Below are positions 8,157 through 16,911 of a DNA stretch of 64,000 nt, one piece after another. Under the pieces are notes generated by a model. It saw only the letters and a program-made list of their open reading frames with translations. It was not told where the DNA came from and searched no databases. Numbering within the stretch: position 1 is the first letter of the stretch; each line of letters opens with the position of its first letter. A program made the position numbers and the translations under genes. The DNA is from Paracoccaceae bacterium (GTDB lineage: Bacteria; Pseudomonadota; Alphaproteobacteria; Rhodobacterales; Rhodobacteraceae): positions 124,001 through 188,000 of the forward strand of contig JANSXS010000001.1 in assembly GCA_024742835.1 (NCBI GenBank). Reading direction: 5' to 3'.

Positions 8157-8969
8157 TTACGCCGGGACGCGGACGGTTGCATTCGTCCGGTCAAGCGTTT
8201 CGATGGCGGTGGAGGTCGCGGCCTCGGAAAAATCCGCGCCGGCCCCGTAGATGTCGCGCGCGACACCCGTGGTCAGTTGATCGGGCGTGCCATCGAACAC
8301 GATGCGCCCGTCGCGCATCCCGATGACCCGGTCGCAATAGCGCCGCGCGGTATCCAGCGTGTGCAGGTTGGCGATGACCATGCGCCCGTCTTCCTCGTGG
8401 ATGCGGCGCAGTGCTTCCATCACGATCTGGGCGTTCATCGGGTCGAGAGAGGCAATGGGCTCGTCCGCAAGGATCATGTCGGGATCCTGCATCAGCGCAC
8501 GCGCGATGGCGACGCGCTGTTGCTGACCGCCCGACAGATCCTCGGCCCGTTTGGGGGCCTGTTCGGCGATGCCGAGACGATCAAGGATCTCGATCGCCCT
8601 GAAGATATCGGCCTGCGGGTACAGGTTGAACATCGTGGCCAGCGTCGAGCGCCGGTTCAGCGTGCCGTGCAGCACGTTCGACACCACGTCCATCCGGGGC
8701 ACAAGATTGAACTGTTGAAAGATCATCGCGCAGCGCGATTGCCACTGTCGTCGATCCGCACCTCGCAGCGAGGTGACATCAAGCCCGTCGAACACGACCT
8801 GCCCGTCGCTGGCGTCATTCAACCGGTTGAGCATCCGCAACAGCGTGGACTTGCCCGCGCCAGAGCGCCCGATGATGCCGACCATCGCGGGTTTTTCCAC
8901 GACAAAGCTGGCTTTGTCCACGGCGATCTTGTCACCAAAGCGCTTTGTCAGCGCGTCTACTGTCAGCAT
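8157..8969 (-). CDS. phnC: Phosphonate ABC transporter ATP-binding protein PhnC
   Basis: A 270-residue ABC ATPase: Walker A GRSGAGKS (about residues 33-40), the signature [15 protein letters not shown], Walker [14 protein letters not shown] and switch-His motif [10 protein letters not shown]. The [15 protein letters not shown] and [18 protein letters not shown] stretches are specific for PhnC. ATG 8969 ([11 protein letters not shown]), preceded by GGGGGT, was chosen over an in-frame GTG twelve bases upstream. First gene of the leftward phnC-phnD-phnE-phnE-transferase operon, about 48 bases behind the Pho-box array. Confidence 0.95.
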   Translation of the reverse strand: MLTVDALTKRFGDKIAVDKASFVVEKPAMVGIIGRSGAGKSTLLRMLNRLNDASDGQVVFDGLDVTSLRGADRRQWQSRCAMIFQQFNLVPRMDVVSNVLHGTLNRRSTLATMFNLYPQADIFRAIEILDRLGIAEQAPKRAEDLSGGQQQRVAIARALMQDPDMILADEPIASLDPMNAQIVMEALRRIHEEDGRMVIANLHTLDTARRYCDRVIGMRDGRIVFDGTPDQLTTGVARDIYGAGADFSEAATSTAIETLDRTNATVRVPA

Positions 8970-9016
8970 GTGTACCCCCACGATTTGCGGTGATGGCTAC
9001 GGGCCGCATCCTTAAG

Positions 9017-9071
9017 TTTCGTGACGCTGCGGAAACAATTTCACGACACTCGTAAAAAACTTTTGTGACAT
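9017..9071 (-). promoter_or_regulatory. Pho-box array (PhoB sites) upstream of phnC
   Basis: Read leftward there are five consecutive 11-base units: ATGTCACAAAA (9071-9061), GTTTTTTACGA, GTGTCGTGAAA (9049-9039), TTGTTTCCGCA and GCGTCACGAAA (9027-9017). Units 1, 3 and 5 match the PhoB repeat CTGTCATAAAA well, and all are in exact 11-base phase. The array ends about 48 bases before the phnC start, a sensible activator position. This predicts induction by phosphate starvation. Confidence 0.65.
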
Positions 9072-9172
9072 ATGGCTGGCGGCTCATGTCGCGATCGTGA
9101 CCCGTGCGGGGATCGGTCGGTTTTCCGGGCGATCTGGAATTTTCCACGAAATTTTGACGGCTTTTCCGGTTC

Positions 9173-9194
9173 ATGTCATAATTCTGTTACATCA
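9173..9194 (+). promoter_or_regulatory. Pho box upstream of the small lipoprotein-like gene
   Basis: Two abutting 11-base units on the plus strand, ATGTCATAATT (9173-9183) and CTGTTACATCA (9184-9194), match the classic tandem PhoB repeat (CTGTCAT-4 bases-CTGTCAT) nearly perfectly. They lie 27 bases upstream of the ATG at 9222. Overlap with promoter elements is possible at that distance. Confidence 0.6.
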
Positions 9195-9221
9195 GGGCCG
9201 GGCGTCATTTCGGAGACAGGC

Positions 9222-9524
9222 ATGGGCAAAACCGCAGCAGCCACGTTATTTGTCGTGATCGGCTGCGCCAGCGCGCCGCAGGCAAGGATCGCCGACGTGG
9301 TCTGCGACACCACTGCGCGCCTGGAGACGCGGCTTGAAACGCAATACGGAGCCCGTTTGCAGGGCAGGGGGGTGCGCGCGCCGGATACGGTGCTGGAAGT
9401 CTGGAGCGTGGAGCGCTCGGGCGACTGGCTTCTGGTGCAGACCTATGTGGATGGGCGCTCTTGCATCGTGGCCATGGGCGATGATTGGGAAAACATGGCC
9501 ACTCCGTCGCAAGGCCCAGCCTGA
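9222..9524 (+). CDS. Small exported protein, possible lipoprotein, unknown function
   Basis: A 100-residue product that I do not recognise. It starts MGKTAAATLFVVIGCASAPQ; VIGC at residues 12-15 fits a lipobox, so it may be a lipoprotein, although the n-region has only one lysine and signal peptidase I cleavage after ASA is an alternative. The rest is soluble, with two further cysteines (in VVCDTTA and GRSCIV) that could form a disulphide. The open frame extends upstream, but ATG 9222 follows GGAGACAGGC and the Pho box, so it is the likely start. Its position between Pho boxes suggests a phosphate-starvation role. Confidence 0.6.
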   Translation: MGKTAAATLFVVIGCASAPQARIADVVCDTTARLETRLETQYGARLQGRGVRAPDTVLEVWSVERSGDWLLVQTYVDGRSCIVAMGDDWENMATPSQGPA

Positions 9525-9614
9525 TCGCCACGCAAACATATGATATAAAACAAAACTATTTATTTTTTGCGGCAAGGCTCGTTGCTGGGGACTCCAGTAT
9601 TCCCGCCGGTGCAA

Positions 9615-9658
9615 CTGTCTGGACGTAACGTCTCTGCTGTCGCTGTGGCGTTACAAAG
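9615..9658 (+). promoter_or_regulatory. Weaker Pho-box-like 11-bp repeats upstream of the secreted phosphoesterase
   Basis: Four 11-base units in phase: CTGTCTGGACG (9615-9625), TAACGTCTCTG, CTGTCGCTGTG (9637-9647) and GCGTTACAAAG (9648-9658). Units 1, 3 and 4 resemble PhoB half sites. The last ends 72 bases before the ATG at 9731. Individually weak; the phasing and the gene's function are what support it. The rest of 9525-9730 is AT-rich near 9540-9575 with no gene seen. Confidence 0.4.
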
Positions 9659-9730
9659 CCGGGGTAGTCCGGTCCCTGATCCGCGCTGTTTTTGGCGTGG
9701 GCTTTGTGTTTGTGCCAAGGGTGGAAAACA

Positions 9731-12700
9731 ATGAATTATATACTCGAATTACTGCATGTGACTGATCAAGAGGCGTCTGGAAAGGCGGTTGCGGATGCGC
9801 CGAATCTGTCTGCCGTTCTCAACGCATTGCGCGCCGAAGATCTTGGCGGGGATGGTCTTGCGGACAACACGCTGACCCTGAGCTCTGGTGATGCGATCAT
9901 TCCCGGTCTTTTCTTTGCCTCTTCCGAAGCCGTTTATGGCTCGGTCGGGATTGCCGATCTGGAAATTCAGAACCAGCTTGGGTTTCAGGCGATGGCGCTT
10001 GGCAACCACGAGTTCGATCTGGGCACCGAGGTGCTGGCGGGCCTGATCGACGGCAGCATCAGCGGTGACATTCTCGACGCTGATTACGCCGGTACGGCCT
10101 TTCCCTATCTTTCGGCCAACCTCGATTTTTCCAGCGATCCCAATCTTGCCCCGCTGGCCGTGGCCGGTGGCGGCGCACCGCTGCCCAACACGGTCAGCTC
10201 GTCCGTGGTGATCGACGTCAATGGCGAGGATATCGGTGTTGTCGGGGCCACAACCCCGACGCTGGCCGCGATTTCGTCGCCCGGCAGTCTGGGCATTTCG
10301 CCGGCGCCGTTTGGCGGCAACCCGTCCTCGGCAGAGCTTGATGCGCTTGCCGCCGAGATCCAGACCGAGGTCGATTCATTGCTGGCGGCCAATCCCGGTC
10401 TCAACAAGGTGGTTTTGCTGGCGCATATGCAGCGCCTTGAAATCGAAGAGGGTCTGGCGGCGCGGCTGAGCAATGTCGACGTGATCATCGCGGGCGGCTC
10501 GAACACGCGCCTTGTGGATGAAAACGACCGCCTTCGCGATGGCGATTCCGGTCAAGGCACCTATCCGATCCTCGTCACCAATGCCGATGGCGGCCAGACG
10601 GCGGTCGTCAACACCGATGGCAGCTACAAATATGTCGGGCGTCTGGTCATCGAGTTTGACGATCAGGGCCAGATCATCCCGTCAAGCTATGATCCCGCTG
10701 TGTCGGGAGCCTATGCCACGGATGCACGCGGCGTGCTCGAAGCCGGGGCAGAAAACCTGTCCCCCTTTGCCATGACCGAGGCGCAGCAGGTCGGCAACAC
10801 GGTGCTCGACAGCGCCGCCGAGGGCTCTGTCAGCGTCGATGCGTTCAACGCGCAAACCGGCGTCGTAACCTTGTCAGGCAGCTTTGCCGGGCTGACGGCG
10901 GGCAATCCGGGCAACGCACTTTTGCCTGTGGGCGGTGCCGATTCGGCGGGCAACCCGGAAAGCGCCATCCACCTGCACAACGCGGCGGCAGGGGCTAATG
11001 GTGGCATCGTGCGCAACTTCACCGTCACCGACAATGGCGACGGGTCTGGCGGCTTCACCGGCACCTTCACCCTGACCCCCGAAGAGGTCATGGCCTTCCT
11101 CAACGGTGAAACCTACGTGAACCTGCACACCACCGACTTCGGCAGCGGACAACTGCGCGGCCAGGTCGACATTCCGGCGGCCATCGAGGCAGAGCTTGTC
11201 GACCCAGAGGTCGCGCGCATCGCCAGCGAGATTGGCGACCAGATCCTTGCAACGGAATCGGATGTGTTCGGCGTGTCCGGGGTTTTCCTGAACGCCAACC
11301 GCGCGGGCGCGGCCGACGTGACGGACCCTGACGGCGTGCGCACGCAGGAAACCAACCTTGGCAACCTGACGGCGGATGCCAATCTGGCTGCCGCGCAGGG
11401 GGTTGAAGCGGATGTCGTGATCTCCATCAAGAATGGCGGTGGCATTCGCGCTTCCATTGGCGAGACGGTCGTTCTGCCCGGCGATACCGACGCCACGCGG
11501 CAGGTCAACGGCGCGCTGTTCGATGCGCAGGGCAACCTGATCAAGCCCGAAGGCGGCATCAGCCAGAACGACATCGCCTCGGCGCTGGCCTTCAACAACG
11601 GGCTGTCGGTCATGACATTGACCCGCGCCGAGATCGTGGGTCTGCTGGAACATGGCGTTGGCGCTCTTCCGGGGGTGTCCGGTGCGTTTCCGCAGATTTC
11701 CGGCGTCAAGATCGCGTTTGACCAGTCCGCCCCGTCTGGCGACAGGCTGACCACGGCGGTGATCGTCGACAGTGTCGATAACGTGGTGGCACCGCTGGTC
11801 GAGGATGGCGAGATCGTCGGCAACCCCGCCGAGACCTTCAAGATCGTCACGCTGGATTTCCTCGCCTCGCCGCGCTTTGACGACGACGGCAACTTTACCG
11901 GGGCGGGCGATGGCTATCCCTTCCCGAACACCAACACTGATCCCGCCCGCGGGGAACTTGGCGACCCGGATGTGGTGGCGCGGGTCAACCTGACCCCGCT
12001 GACACAAGACGGCGTGCGCGAAGGGGCGGCCAGCTTTGCCGATACCGGCACTGAACAGGATGCACTGGCCGAATATCTGCTGGCGAATTTCGGCAGTGAT
12101 GCAACCGCCTTTGCCGAGGCCGACACCGGGCCGGGCCGCGATGACACGATCCAGCAGGTCGCCTTCCGCACCGATACGGTTGGCGAAAGCCAGGGCACCG
12201 GCGCGCTGGCGCTGGAGCCGCTGATCCGTCTTGACTCGGAAACCGGCGAGGGCGGCTCCGAGATCGTCGCCTACGAGAACGGTCTTGCCTTCGTGACCAA
12301 CGGCGAAGAGGATCGCGTCGACGTTTTCGACGTGACCACGGGCGCGCTTGAACGGTCCATCGACCTGACCGGGGTCGCAGATTTCGACGGGCTGCAATCG
12401 GTTGCGGTTTCGGATGGCGTCGTGGCTGTCGCCGTTTCGCGCGAAGGGGCTGATCCCGAGATGGCCGTGAACGGCGTGATCGCTTTCTTCGACAACATGG
12501 GCAACAGCCTTGGCGAGGTCGAGGTCGGCAACCTGCCCGACAGTGTCACCTTTGCGCCGAACGGCACCACCGTGCTTGTCGCCAACGAGGGCGAGCCGCT
12601 CAGCGAAACGGTCGATCCGGCGGGTTCGGTGTCGATCATCGACATTTCCGGCGGCGTCGCCGGTGCGACGGCGGTCACGCTCGACTTCTCGGGCGTCGAT

Positions 12701-14665
12701 CTTTCGGCGGCGCGGATCGTCGGGGATCGCGGCGCGCCTGTCGATGTCGAACCCGAATACATCGCGGTGAATGCCGAGGGCACACGGGCCTATGTCTCGC
12801 TTCAGGAGGCAAACGCCTATGCCACGGTCGATCTGACGTCCAACACGATCATCGACGTGAAATCCTTTGGCACGGTCGATCACAGCCAGCCCGGCAACGA
12901 GATTGACAGCTCCGATCGTGACAACGCCATCAACATCACCAGCCGACCGCTGGAAGGTCTGCGGATGCCCGACACCATCGCGGCTTTCGGGATCGGTGGG
13001 GCCACCTATCTTGCCACCGCCAACGAAGGCGACGCCCGCGATCTGGACGAGGATGAAGAGCGTCTGGCGAATGCCGCCGACGACGGTCTGCTGGATCCGG
13101 CGCTGCTGGCCCAGTTGAACGCCGACGGCCTGCTGGATAACGCCAAAATGGGCCGCATCAACATCTCGACCGTCGATGGCGACACGGATGGCGACGGCGA
13201 CATCGACGTGCTGCACTCCTTTGGCTCGCGCGGCTTCACGATCTTCAACGCGGATACCGGCGCGGTTGTCTTCGACAGCGGCAGCCAGTTCGCCCGTATC
13301 GTCGCAGATGCCAATCCCGGCGGCTTCAACGATGATGACGCGGATGACGGCGAGGATCGCTCGGACAACAAGGGCGTCGAGCCCGAGGCAATCGCCATCG
13401 GCACCATCGGCGCGCAGACCTACGCCTTTATCGGGCTGGAGCGGGACGGCGGCATCATGGTCTATGATGTGTCTAACCCGGCGGGATCGCAGTTTGTCAG
13501 CTATATCAACCCACGCTTCGACGGCGATGTCAGCCCCGAAGGCTTTACCTTCGTATCCGCCGAGGACAGCGAAACAGGCTCTGCCCAACTTATCGCGGCC
13601 TACGAGGTGTCTGGCACCACGGTGGTGTACGACCTTGTAGAACTTGGCGCATCGCAGACCGGCACGGACGGGGACGACGTTCTGTTCGGTACCGGCGGCC
13701 CGGATACGGTGCTGAGCGGCCTTGGCGATGATCAGATTGACGGCGGCGCTGGACAAGATGTGTTGAATGGCTTCTTCGGTGACGACACGCTTGATGGCGG
13801 GTCCGGCGCGGACCTTCTGATTGGCGGTCCGGGTTCTGATCTGATCTACGTGGATGATGCAAACGACGTGGTCGGTGAAAGTCGCAGCTGGGAAGGGGTT
13901 GATACGGTTATCTCAAGTGTCGACTTCCGGATGGGCCGGGTTCATATCGAGAATCTGGAACTGACCGGCTCGGCAACGGTTGGAGCCGGTAACGGTCTGC
14001 GCAACGAGATCCGCGGCAATGACGGTGACAACCTGCTTGACGGTGGCAAGAACGTCGACACGCTGATCGGCGGTCTTGGCGATGACCGATATTTTATCCG
14101 GTCGCCGGGCGATACCGCAGTGGAGACGTTCGATCAGGGTATCGACATTGCAATGGCGTTCCGTAGCTACGCACTTGAAGCCCATATCGAACAACTCTTC
14201 CTGCAAACGGTTATCACCAAGGACGGCAATGGCGCGCTTTTGAACGGGATTGGCAACGGGCTCGACAATACGATCGTCGGTAATCCTTACGACAACTTCA
14301 TCATCGGGCGAGAGGGGCGTGACACCCTCAAGGGTCAAGGCGGTGCCGATACCTTTGTATTCGACCGTGCCATCGGACCGGACAATGTCGACCGGATTAT
14401 CGACTTCAATGTCAACATGGACGATGAAGGCGACATTTTGTTGATGAAAGCCACGGAGTTCGGGAACATGACGGCGGGTACTCTGGATGAAGCGGCTTTC
14501 GTACAAGGGACCGCGGCATTGGACGCGGCTGATCGCTTCATTTTTGATCAAAGCAGCGGTAGCCTCTGGTTTGACGCCGATGGGTCGGGAGGCGACGATC
14601 AGACGCTGATTGCCATGTTCGAGCAGGACGCAGTCGTGACATCAGGAGATATCGAGATTTTCTGA
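9731..14665 (+). CDS. Secreted multidomain metallophosphoesterase/5'-nucleotidase with CHRD, choice-of-anchor-I and RTX domains
   Basis: A 1644-residue extracellular phosphatase-type protein. Order: calcineurin-like metallophosphoesterase (about 1-340; ALGNHEFDLG near 90, LAHMQ and IIAGGSNT later); a CHRD domain (about 365-483; AIHLHNAAAGANGG, YVNLHTTDFGSGQLRGQ); 5'-nucleotidase C-terminal domain (about 510-810; SIKNGGGIRA); a beta-propeller-like choice-of-anchor-I region (about 830-1300); RTX calcium-binding repeats (about 1310-1545; DGGAGQDVLNGFFGDDTLDG). The end, LWFDADGSGGDDQTLIAMFE, resembles type I secretion signals; there is no Sec signal peptide. ATG 9731 (MNYILELLHVTD) after GGGTGGAAAAC is preferred to an upstream in-frame ATG at 9692. 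It would release phosphate from nucleotides outside the cell, in keeping with the neighbouring Pho boxes. Confidence 0.88.
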   Translation: MNYILELLHVTDQEASGKAVADAPNLSAVLNALRAEDLGGDGLADNTLTLSSGDAIIPGLFFASSEAVYGSVGIADLEIQNQLGFQAMALGNHEFDLGTEVLAGLIDGSISGDILDADYAGTAFPYLSANLDFSSDPNLAPLAVAGGGAPLPNTVSSSVVIDVNGEDIGVVGATTPTLAAISSPGSLGISPAPFGGNPSSAELDALAAEIQTEVDSLLAANPGLNKVVLLAHMQRLEIEEGLAARLSNVDVIIAGGSNTRLVDENDRLRDGDSGQGTYPILVTNADGGQTAVVNTDGSYKYVGRLVIEFDDQGQIIPSSYDPAVSGAYATDARGVLEAGAENLSPFAMTEAQQVGNTVLDSAAEGSVSVDAFNAQTGVVTLSGSFAGLTAGNPGNALLPVGGADSAGNPESAIHLHNAAAGANGGIVRNFTVTDNGDGSGGFTGTFTLTPEEVMAFLNGETYVNLHTTDFGSGQLRGQVDIPAAIEAELVDPEVARIASEIGDQILATESDVFGVSGVFLNANRAGAADVTDPDGVRTQETNLGNLTADANLAAAQGVEADVVISIKNGGGIRASIGETVVLPGDTDATRQVNGALFDAQGNLIKPEGGISQNDIASALAFNNGLSVMTLTRAEIVGLLEHGVGALPGVSGAFPQISGVKIAFDQSAPSGDRLTTAVIVDSVDNVVAPLVEDGEIVGNPAETFKIVTLDFLASPRFDDDGNFTGAGDGYPFPNTNTDPARGELGDPDVVARVNLTPLTQDGVREGAASFADTGTEQDALAEYLLANFGSDATAFAEADTGPGRDDTIQQVAFRTDTVGESQGTGALALEPLIRLDSETGEGGSEIVAYENGLAFVTNGEEDRVDVFDVTTGALERSIDLTGVADFDGLQSVAVSDGVVAVAVSREGADPEMAVNGVIAFFDNMGNSLGEVEVGNLPDSVTFAPNGTTVLVANEGEPLSETVDPAGSVSIIDISGGVAGATAVTLDFSGVDLSAARIVGDRGAPVDVEPEYIAVNAEGTRAYVSLQEANAYATVDLTSNTIIDVKSFGTVDHSQPGNEIDSSDRDNAINITSRPLEGLRMPDTIAAFGIGGATYLATANEGDARDLDEDEERLANAADDGLLDPALLAQLNADGLLDNAKMGRINISTVDGDTDGDGDIDVLHSFGSRGFTIFNADTGAVVFDSGSQFARIVADANPGGFNDDDADDGEDRSDNKGVEPEAIAIGTIGAQTYAFIGLERDGGIMVYDVSNPAGSQFVSYINPRFDGDVSPEGFTFVSAEDSETGSAQLIAAYEVSGTTVVYDLVELGASQTGTDGDDVLFGTGGPDTVLSGLGDDQIDGGAGQDVLNGFFGDDTLDGGSGADLLIGGPGSDLIYVDDANDVVGESRSWEGVDTVISSVDFRMGRVHIENLELTGSATVGAGNGLRNEIRGNDGDNLLDGGKNVDTLIGGLGDDRYFIRSPGDTAVETFDQGIDIAMAFRSYALEAHIEQLFLQTVITKDGNGALLNGIGNGLDNTIVGNPYDNFIIGREGRDTLKGQGGADTFVFDRAIGPDNVDRIIDFNVNMDDEGDILLMKATEFGNMTAGTLDEAAFVQGTAALDAADRFIFDQSSGSLWFDADGSGGDDQTLIAMFEQDAVVTSGDIEIF

Positions 14666-14695
14666 TCCGCGTCGAAGCGGCCTTTAAACCCGGTT

Positions 14696-14741
14696 CGTGC
14701 AAGACCATGATTGAGGTTTTTCTTGCACGGCCACAATCATG
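14696..14741 (+). repeat. Two interlocking inverted repeats (possible pseudoknot) after the phosphoesterase gene
   Basis: CGTGCAAGA (14696-14704) is the exact inverse complement of TCTTGCACG (14721-14729). CATGATTG (14706-14713), inside the loop of that first pair, is the exact inverse complement of CAATCATG (14734-14741), outside it. This a-b-a'-b' order is the topology of an H-type pseudoknot if transcribed. The gene-free stretch 14666-14996 contains this, the 12-bp inverted repeat and the terminator described next; 14835-14996 must hold the promoter of the glycosyltransferase cluster, but no clear box was seen. Confidence 0.55.
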
Positions 14742-14751
14742 ACGCGGACAA

Positions 14752-14794
14752 GCGTTTCGCCTTTAACCTGAACCATAGATTGAAGGCGAAACGC
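14752..14794 (+). repeat. 12-bp perfect inverted repeat, one copy of a possible dispersed element
   Basis: GCGTTTCGCCTT (14752-14763) and AAGGCGAAACGC (14783-14794) are perfect inverse complements separated by 19 bases. The left arm and spacer start (GCGTTTCGCCTTTAACCTGA) are nearly repeated at 55607 (GCGTTCCGCCTTTACCTGAA), 41 kb away, which suggests a dispersed intergenic repeat. Confidence 0.65.
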
Positions 14795-14805
14795 GTTAAA
14801 AAACG

Positions 14806-14834
14806 GACAGGGCGCATGTCGTCCTGTCTTTTTT
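14806..14834 (+). terminator. Rho-independent terminator of the phosphoesterase transcript
   Basis: GACAGGGCG (14806-14814) pairs with CGTCCTGTC (14820-14828), nine pairs with one G-T wobble, around the loop CATGT. TTTTTTG follows directly. It is the best intrinsic terminator downstream of the gene ending at 14665. Confidence 0.75.
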
Positions 14835-14996
14835 GTTCGGTCCACGTGATGTGCACGACACGCTGGTTTGACCACGCTTCAAACCGCGCCTGTGGTGGCA
14901 AGTGCCCCTTGCCTTCGGCCTTGCAGGACACATCCTTTCGCAAGGGGCGAGCGGGCAAATCAATGTTCGTAACGCCAGGACCGAAGGACGTTCAAT

Positions 14997-16061
14997 ATGC
15001 AGACAGAATGCGCGTTTGCGGTGCCGGGCGACATTTCGGCGGCGACGGGCGGCTATCATTATGACAGAAACCTTCTGGCGGCCCTGAACGCGGCGGGCCG
15101 CAATACGCGGCATATCGCCTTGCCCGCGTCGTTTCCCTTTCCCGACGTAGCGGACATGCGCACCGCCATAGACGCGCTTGTGCAGGTGCCCCCCGATTGC
15201 GCCCTGATCGTCGACGGTCTTGCTTTTGGCGCGCTGCAAACCGACGCGCTGGACCGGGTCACTGCCCCGATCGTGGCGCTGGTACATCACCCGCTGGCCC
15301 ATGAAAGCGGGTTGCCCGCGTCACAGGCGCAGCGGCTTCGCGTCCTGGAACGGGCCAATCTGGACCGCGCCGCGCATGTACTGGTGCCAAGCGGCCATAT
15401 CCGCGACGTGCTTTGCGATGGGTTCGGTGTCGCGGCGGAGCGGATCACGGTGCTGCGCCCGGGCAAACCCGATTTTCGCGCGCCCACCGGCGCCGCACCC
15501 GATCCGGGTGCGCCGCTGATCCTGTCGGTGGGCCTTTTGCACCCGCGCAAGGGGCACGATATCCTGATCGCGGCACTTGCGGCTTGCGCGGATCTGGCAT
15601 GGCGCGCGGTGATCGTGGGCACCCCGTGGGAGCCGGGCCATGACGACGTGCTGAGCGGGCAGATCGAGGCGGCGGGGTTGGCCGACCGGATCGAACTGGC
15701 GGGACGGGTCGCGCCCGACCGGTTGGCGCGGCTTTACGCCGAGGCGCGGGTTTTCGCGCTGGCGACCCGCTACGAGGGCTATGGGATCGTCTTTGACGAG
15801 GCGCTGGTCCATGGCCTGCCGATTGTCGCTACATCCGCAGGCGCGGTGCCGGGCACGGTGCCGACCGAGGCGGGCACGCTTGTGCCGGCCGAGGATGCGC
15901 TGGCCTTTGCCCACGCGCTACGCCCGCTTTTGCGCGATGATGCGCAGCACGCAAGAATGGCGCAGGCCGCGCGCCGGGCGGGGCAAGACCTGCCCACATG
16001 GGCCGATGCCGCCGAAACGCTTGGCCATATCCTGGACCGTGTGCGGGGCCGCACACCATGA
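14997..16061 (+). CDS. GT4-family glycosyltransferase, first gene of the pteridine-like cluster
   Basis: A 354-residue GT-B enzyme. The C-terminal half has the GT4 core: ILSVGLLHPRKGHDILIAAL (about 175-194), VIVGTPW, RIELAGRVAPDRLARLYAEA and the donor-binding ALATRYEGYGIVFDEALVHG with the E-x7-E pattern, then GLPIVATSAGAVPGTV. The N-terminal half (SAATGGYHYDRNLLAALNA) binds the acceptor, unknown here. No membrane segment, so it acts in the cytoplasm. ATG 14997 follows GAAGGACG. Its stop overlaps the next start (ATGA), so it is coupled to a phosphatase and five further genes; this context suggests a small-molecule acceptor rather than a polysaccharide, by inference. Confidence 0.87.
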   Translation: MQTECAFAVPGDISAATGGYHYDRNLLAALNAAGRNTRHIALPASFPFPDVADMRTAIDALVQVPPDCALIVDGLAFGALQTDALDRVTAPIVALVHHPLAHESGLPASQAQRLRVLERANLDRAAHVLVPSGHIRDVLCDGFGVAAERITVLRPGKPDFRAPTGAAPDPGAPLILSVGLLHPRKGHDILIAALAACADLAWRAVIVGTPWEPGHDDVLSGQIEAAGLADRIELAGRVAPDRLARLYAEARVFALATRYEGYGIVFDEALVHGLPIVATSAGAVPGTVPTEAGTLVPAEDALAFAHALRPLLRDDAQHARMAQAARRAGQDLPTWADAAETLGHILDRVRGRTP

Positions 16062-16864
16062 CGGCGCGGGATCTGGAGCTTGCGGAAACCCTTGCCCGAG
16101 AGGCCGGTGAGATCCTGTTGCGGCATTGGCACCAGCGGGACCGCCTGACCGTGACAACCAAGCGCGCGGGGGATTTCGTGTCGCAGGCGGATGTCGAGGC
16201 GGAAACGCATCTCAAGGCGCGGCTGTCCGCCCTGCGGCCCGAGGATGGCTGGCTTGGCGAGGAGACCGGCGGCACCGACCCGGCCGCGCGGCGCTGGATC
16301 GTGGACCCGCTGGACGGCACCACCAATTTTCTGCATGGCATTCCGCATTGGTGCGTCAGCATCGCCTTGCAAGACAAGGACGATCTGATTGTCGGCGTGG
16401 TGCATGATCCGCTCCGGGGCGAAACCTTTGCCGCGCGGCGGGGCAGCCCGGCCACGCTCAACGGGGAACGGATTGCCCCGTCGCGGACAGGGGATCTGGG
16501 GTCGGCGCTTTTCGGGACGGGGATTCCCTTTGGAACAATGCCCCATATCGACGATCACGCCGCGGATATTGCCCGGCTGATGCCGCATTGCGCCGGGGTG
16601 CGACGGATGGGATCGGCGGCGCTTGATCTGGCCTATCTGGCGGCGGGGCGGCTTGATGGCTTCTGGGAGCGCCGCTTGCAGCTTTGGGATATCGCGGCGG
16701 GCCTTGTGATCCTGCGACAGGCCGGGCTGCGGCCGGAAGGCTGGACCCCGCAAGACCGCCCCGAGAAGAGCGGCACCGTGATCTGTGCGCCACCTGCGAT
16801 TTTCGAGATTTTCGCCGCGCTTGTGCGCCAGGGCGAGATGCAGGGCGCACAGGACTTGCCCTGA
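16058..16864 (+). CDS. Inositol-monophosphatase-family phosphatase
   Basis: A 268-residue Li-sensitive-type phosphatase: GEETGG (metal-binding Glu pair, about residues 69-74), IVDPLDGTTNFLHGIPHWCV (the core metal motif), and the C-terminal WDIAAGLVIL. It overlaps the glycosyltransferase stop by four bases. Relatives dephosphorylate inositol phosphates, histidinol phosphate or 3'-phosphoadenosine 5'-phosphate; which applies cannot be decided. In this cluster it may remove a phosphate from a pteridine or sugar intermediate (inference). The frame is open 60 bases further upstream inside the previous gene, but MTARDLELAETLAREAGEIL is the family start. Confidence 0.88.
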   Translation: MTARDLELAETLAREAGEILLRHWHQRDRLTVTTKRAGDFVSQADVEAETHLKARLSALRPEDGWLGEETGGTDPAARRWIVDPLDGTTNFLHGIPHWCVSIALQDKDDLIVGVVHDPLRGETFAARRGSPATLNGERIAPSRTGDLGSALFGTGIPFGTMPHIDDHAADIARLMPHCAGVRRMGSAALDLAYLAAGRLDGFWERRLQLWDIAAGLVILRQAGLRPEGWTPQDRPEKSGTVICAPPAIFEIFAALVRQGEMQGAQDLP

Positions 16865-16911
16865 CGGCTAGCACTCTACATTGATCAAAAGGGCAACGAT
16901 GGAGTTTCCTA

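Noticed and set aside
10874..13756. 960-codon open frame on the minus strand across the phosphoesterase gene
   Set aside because: It is antisense to a clear multidomain gene. Its length is explained by the high-GC codon pattern of the true gene, and its product shows no domain.
13660..14345. Tandem DNA repeats or CRISPR-like array
   Set aside because: The periodicity is that of RTX nonapeptide codons, not of DNA repeats; no CRISPR array was seen anywhere in the window.
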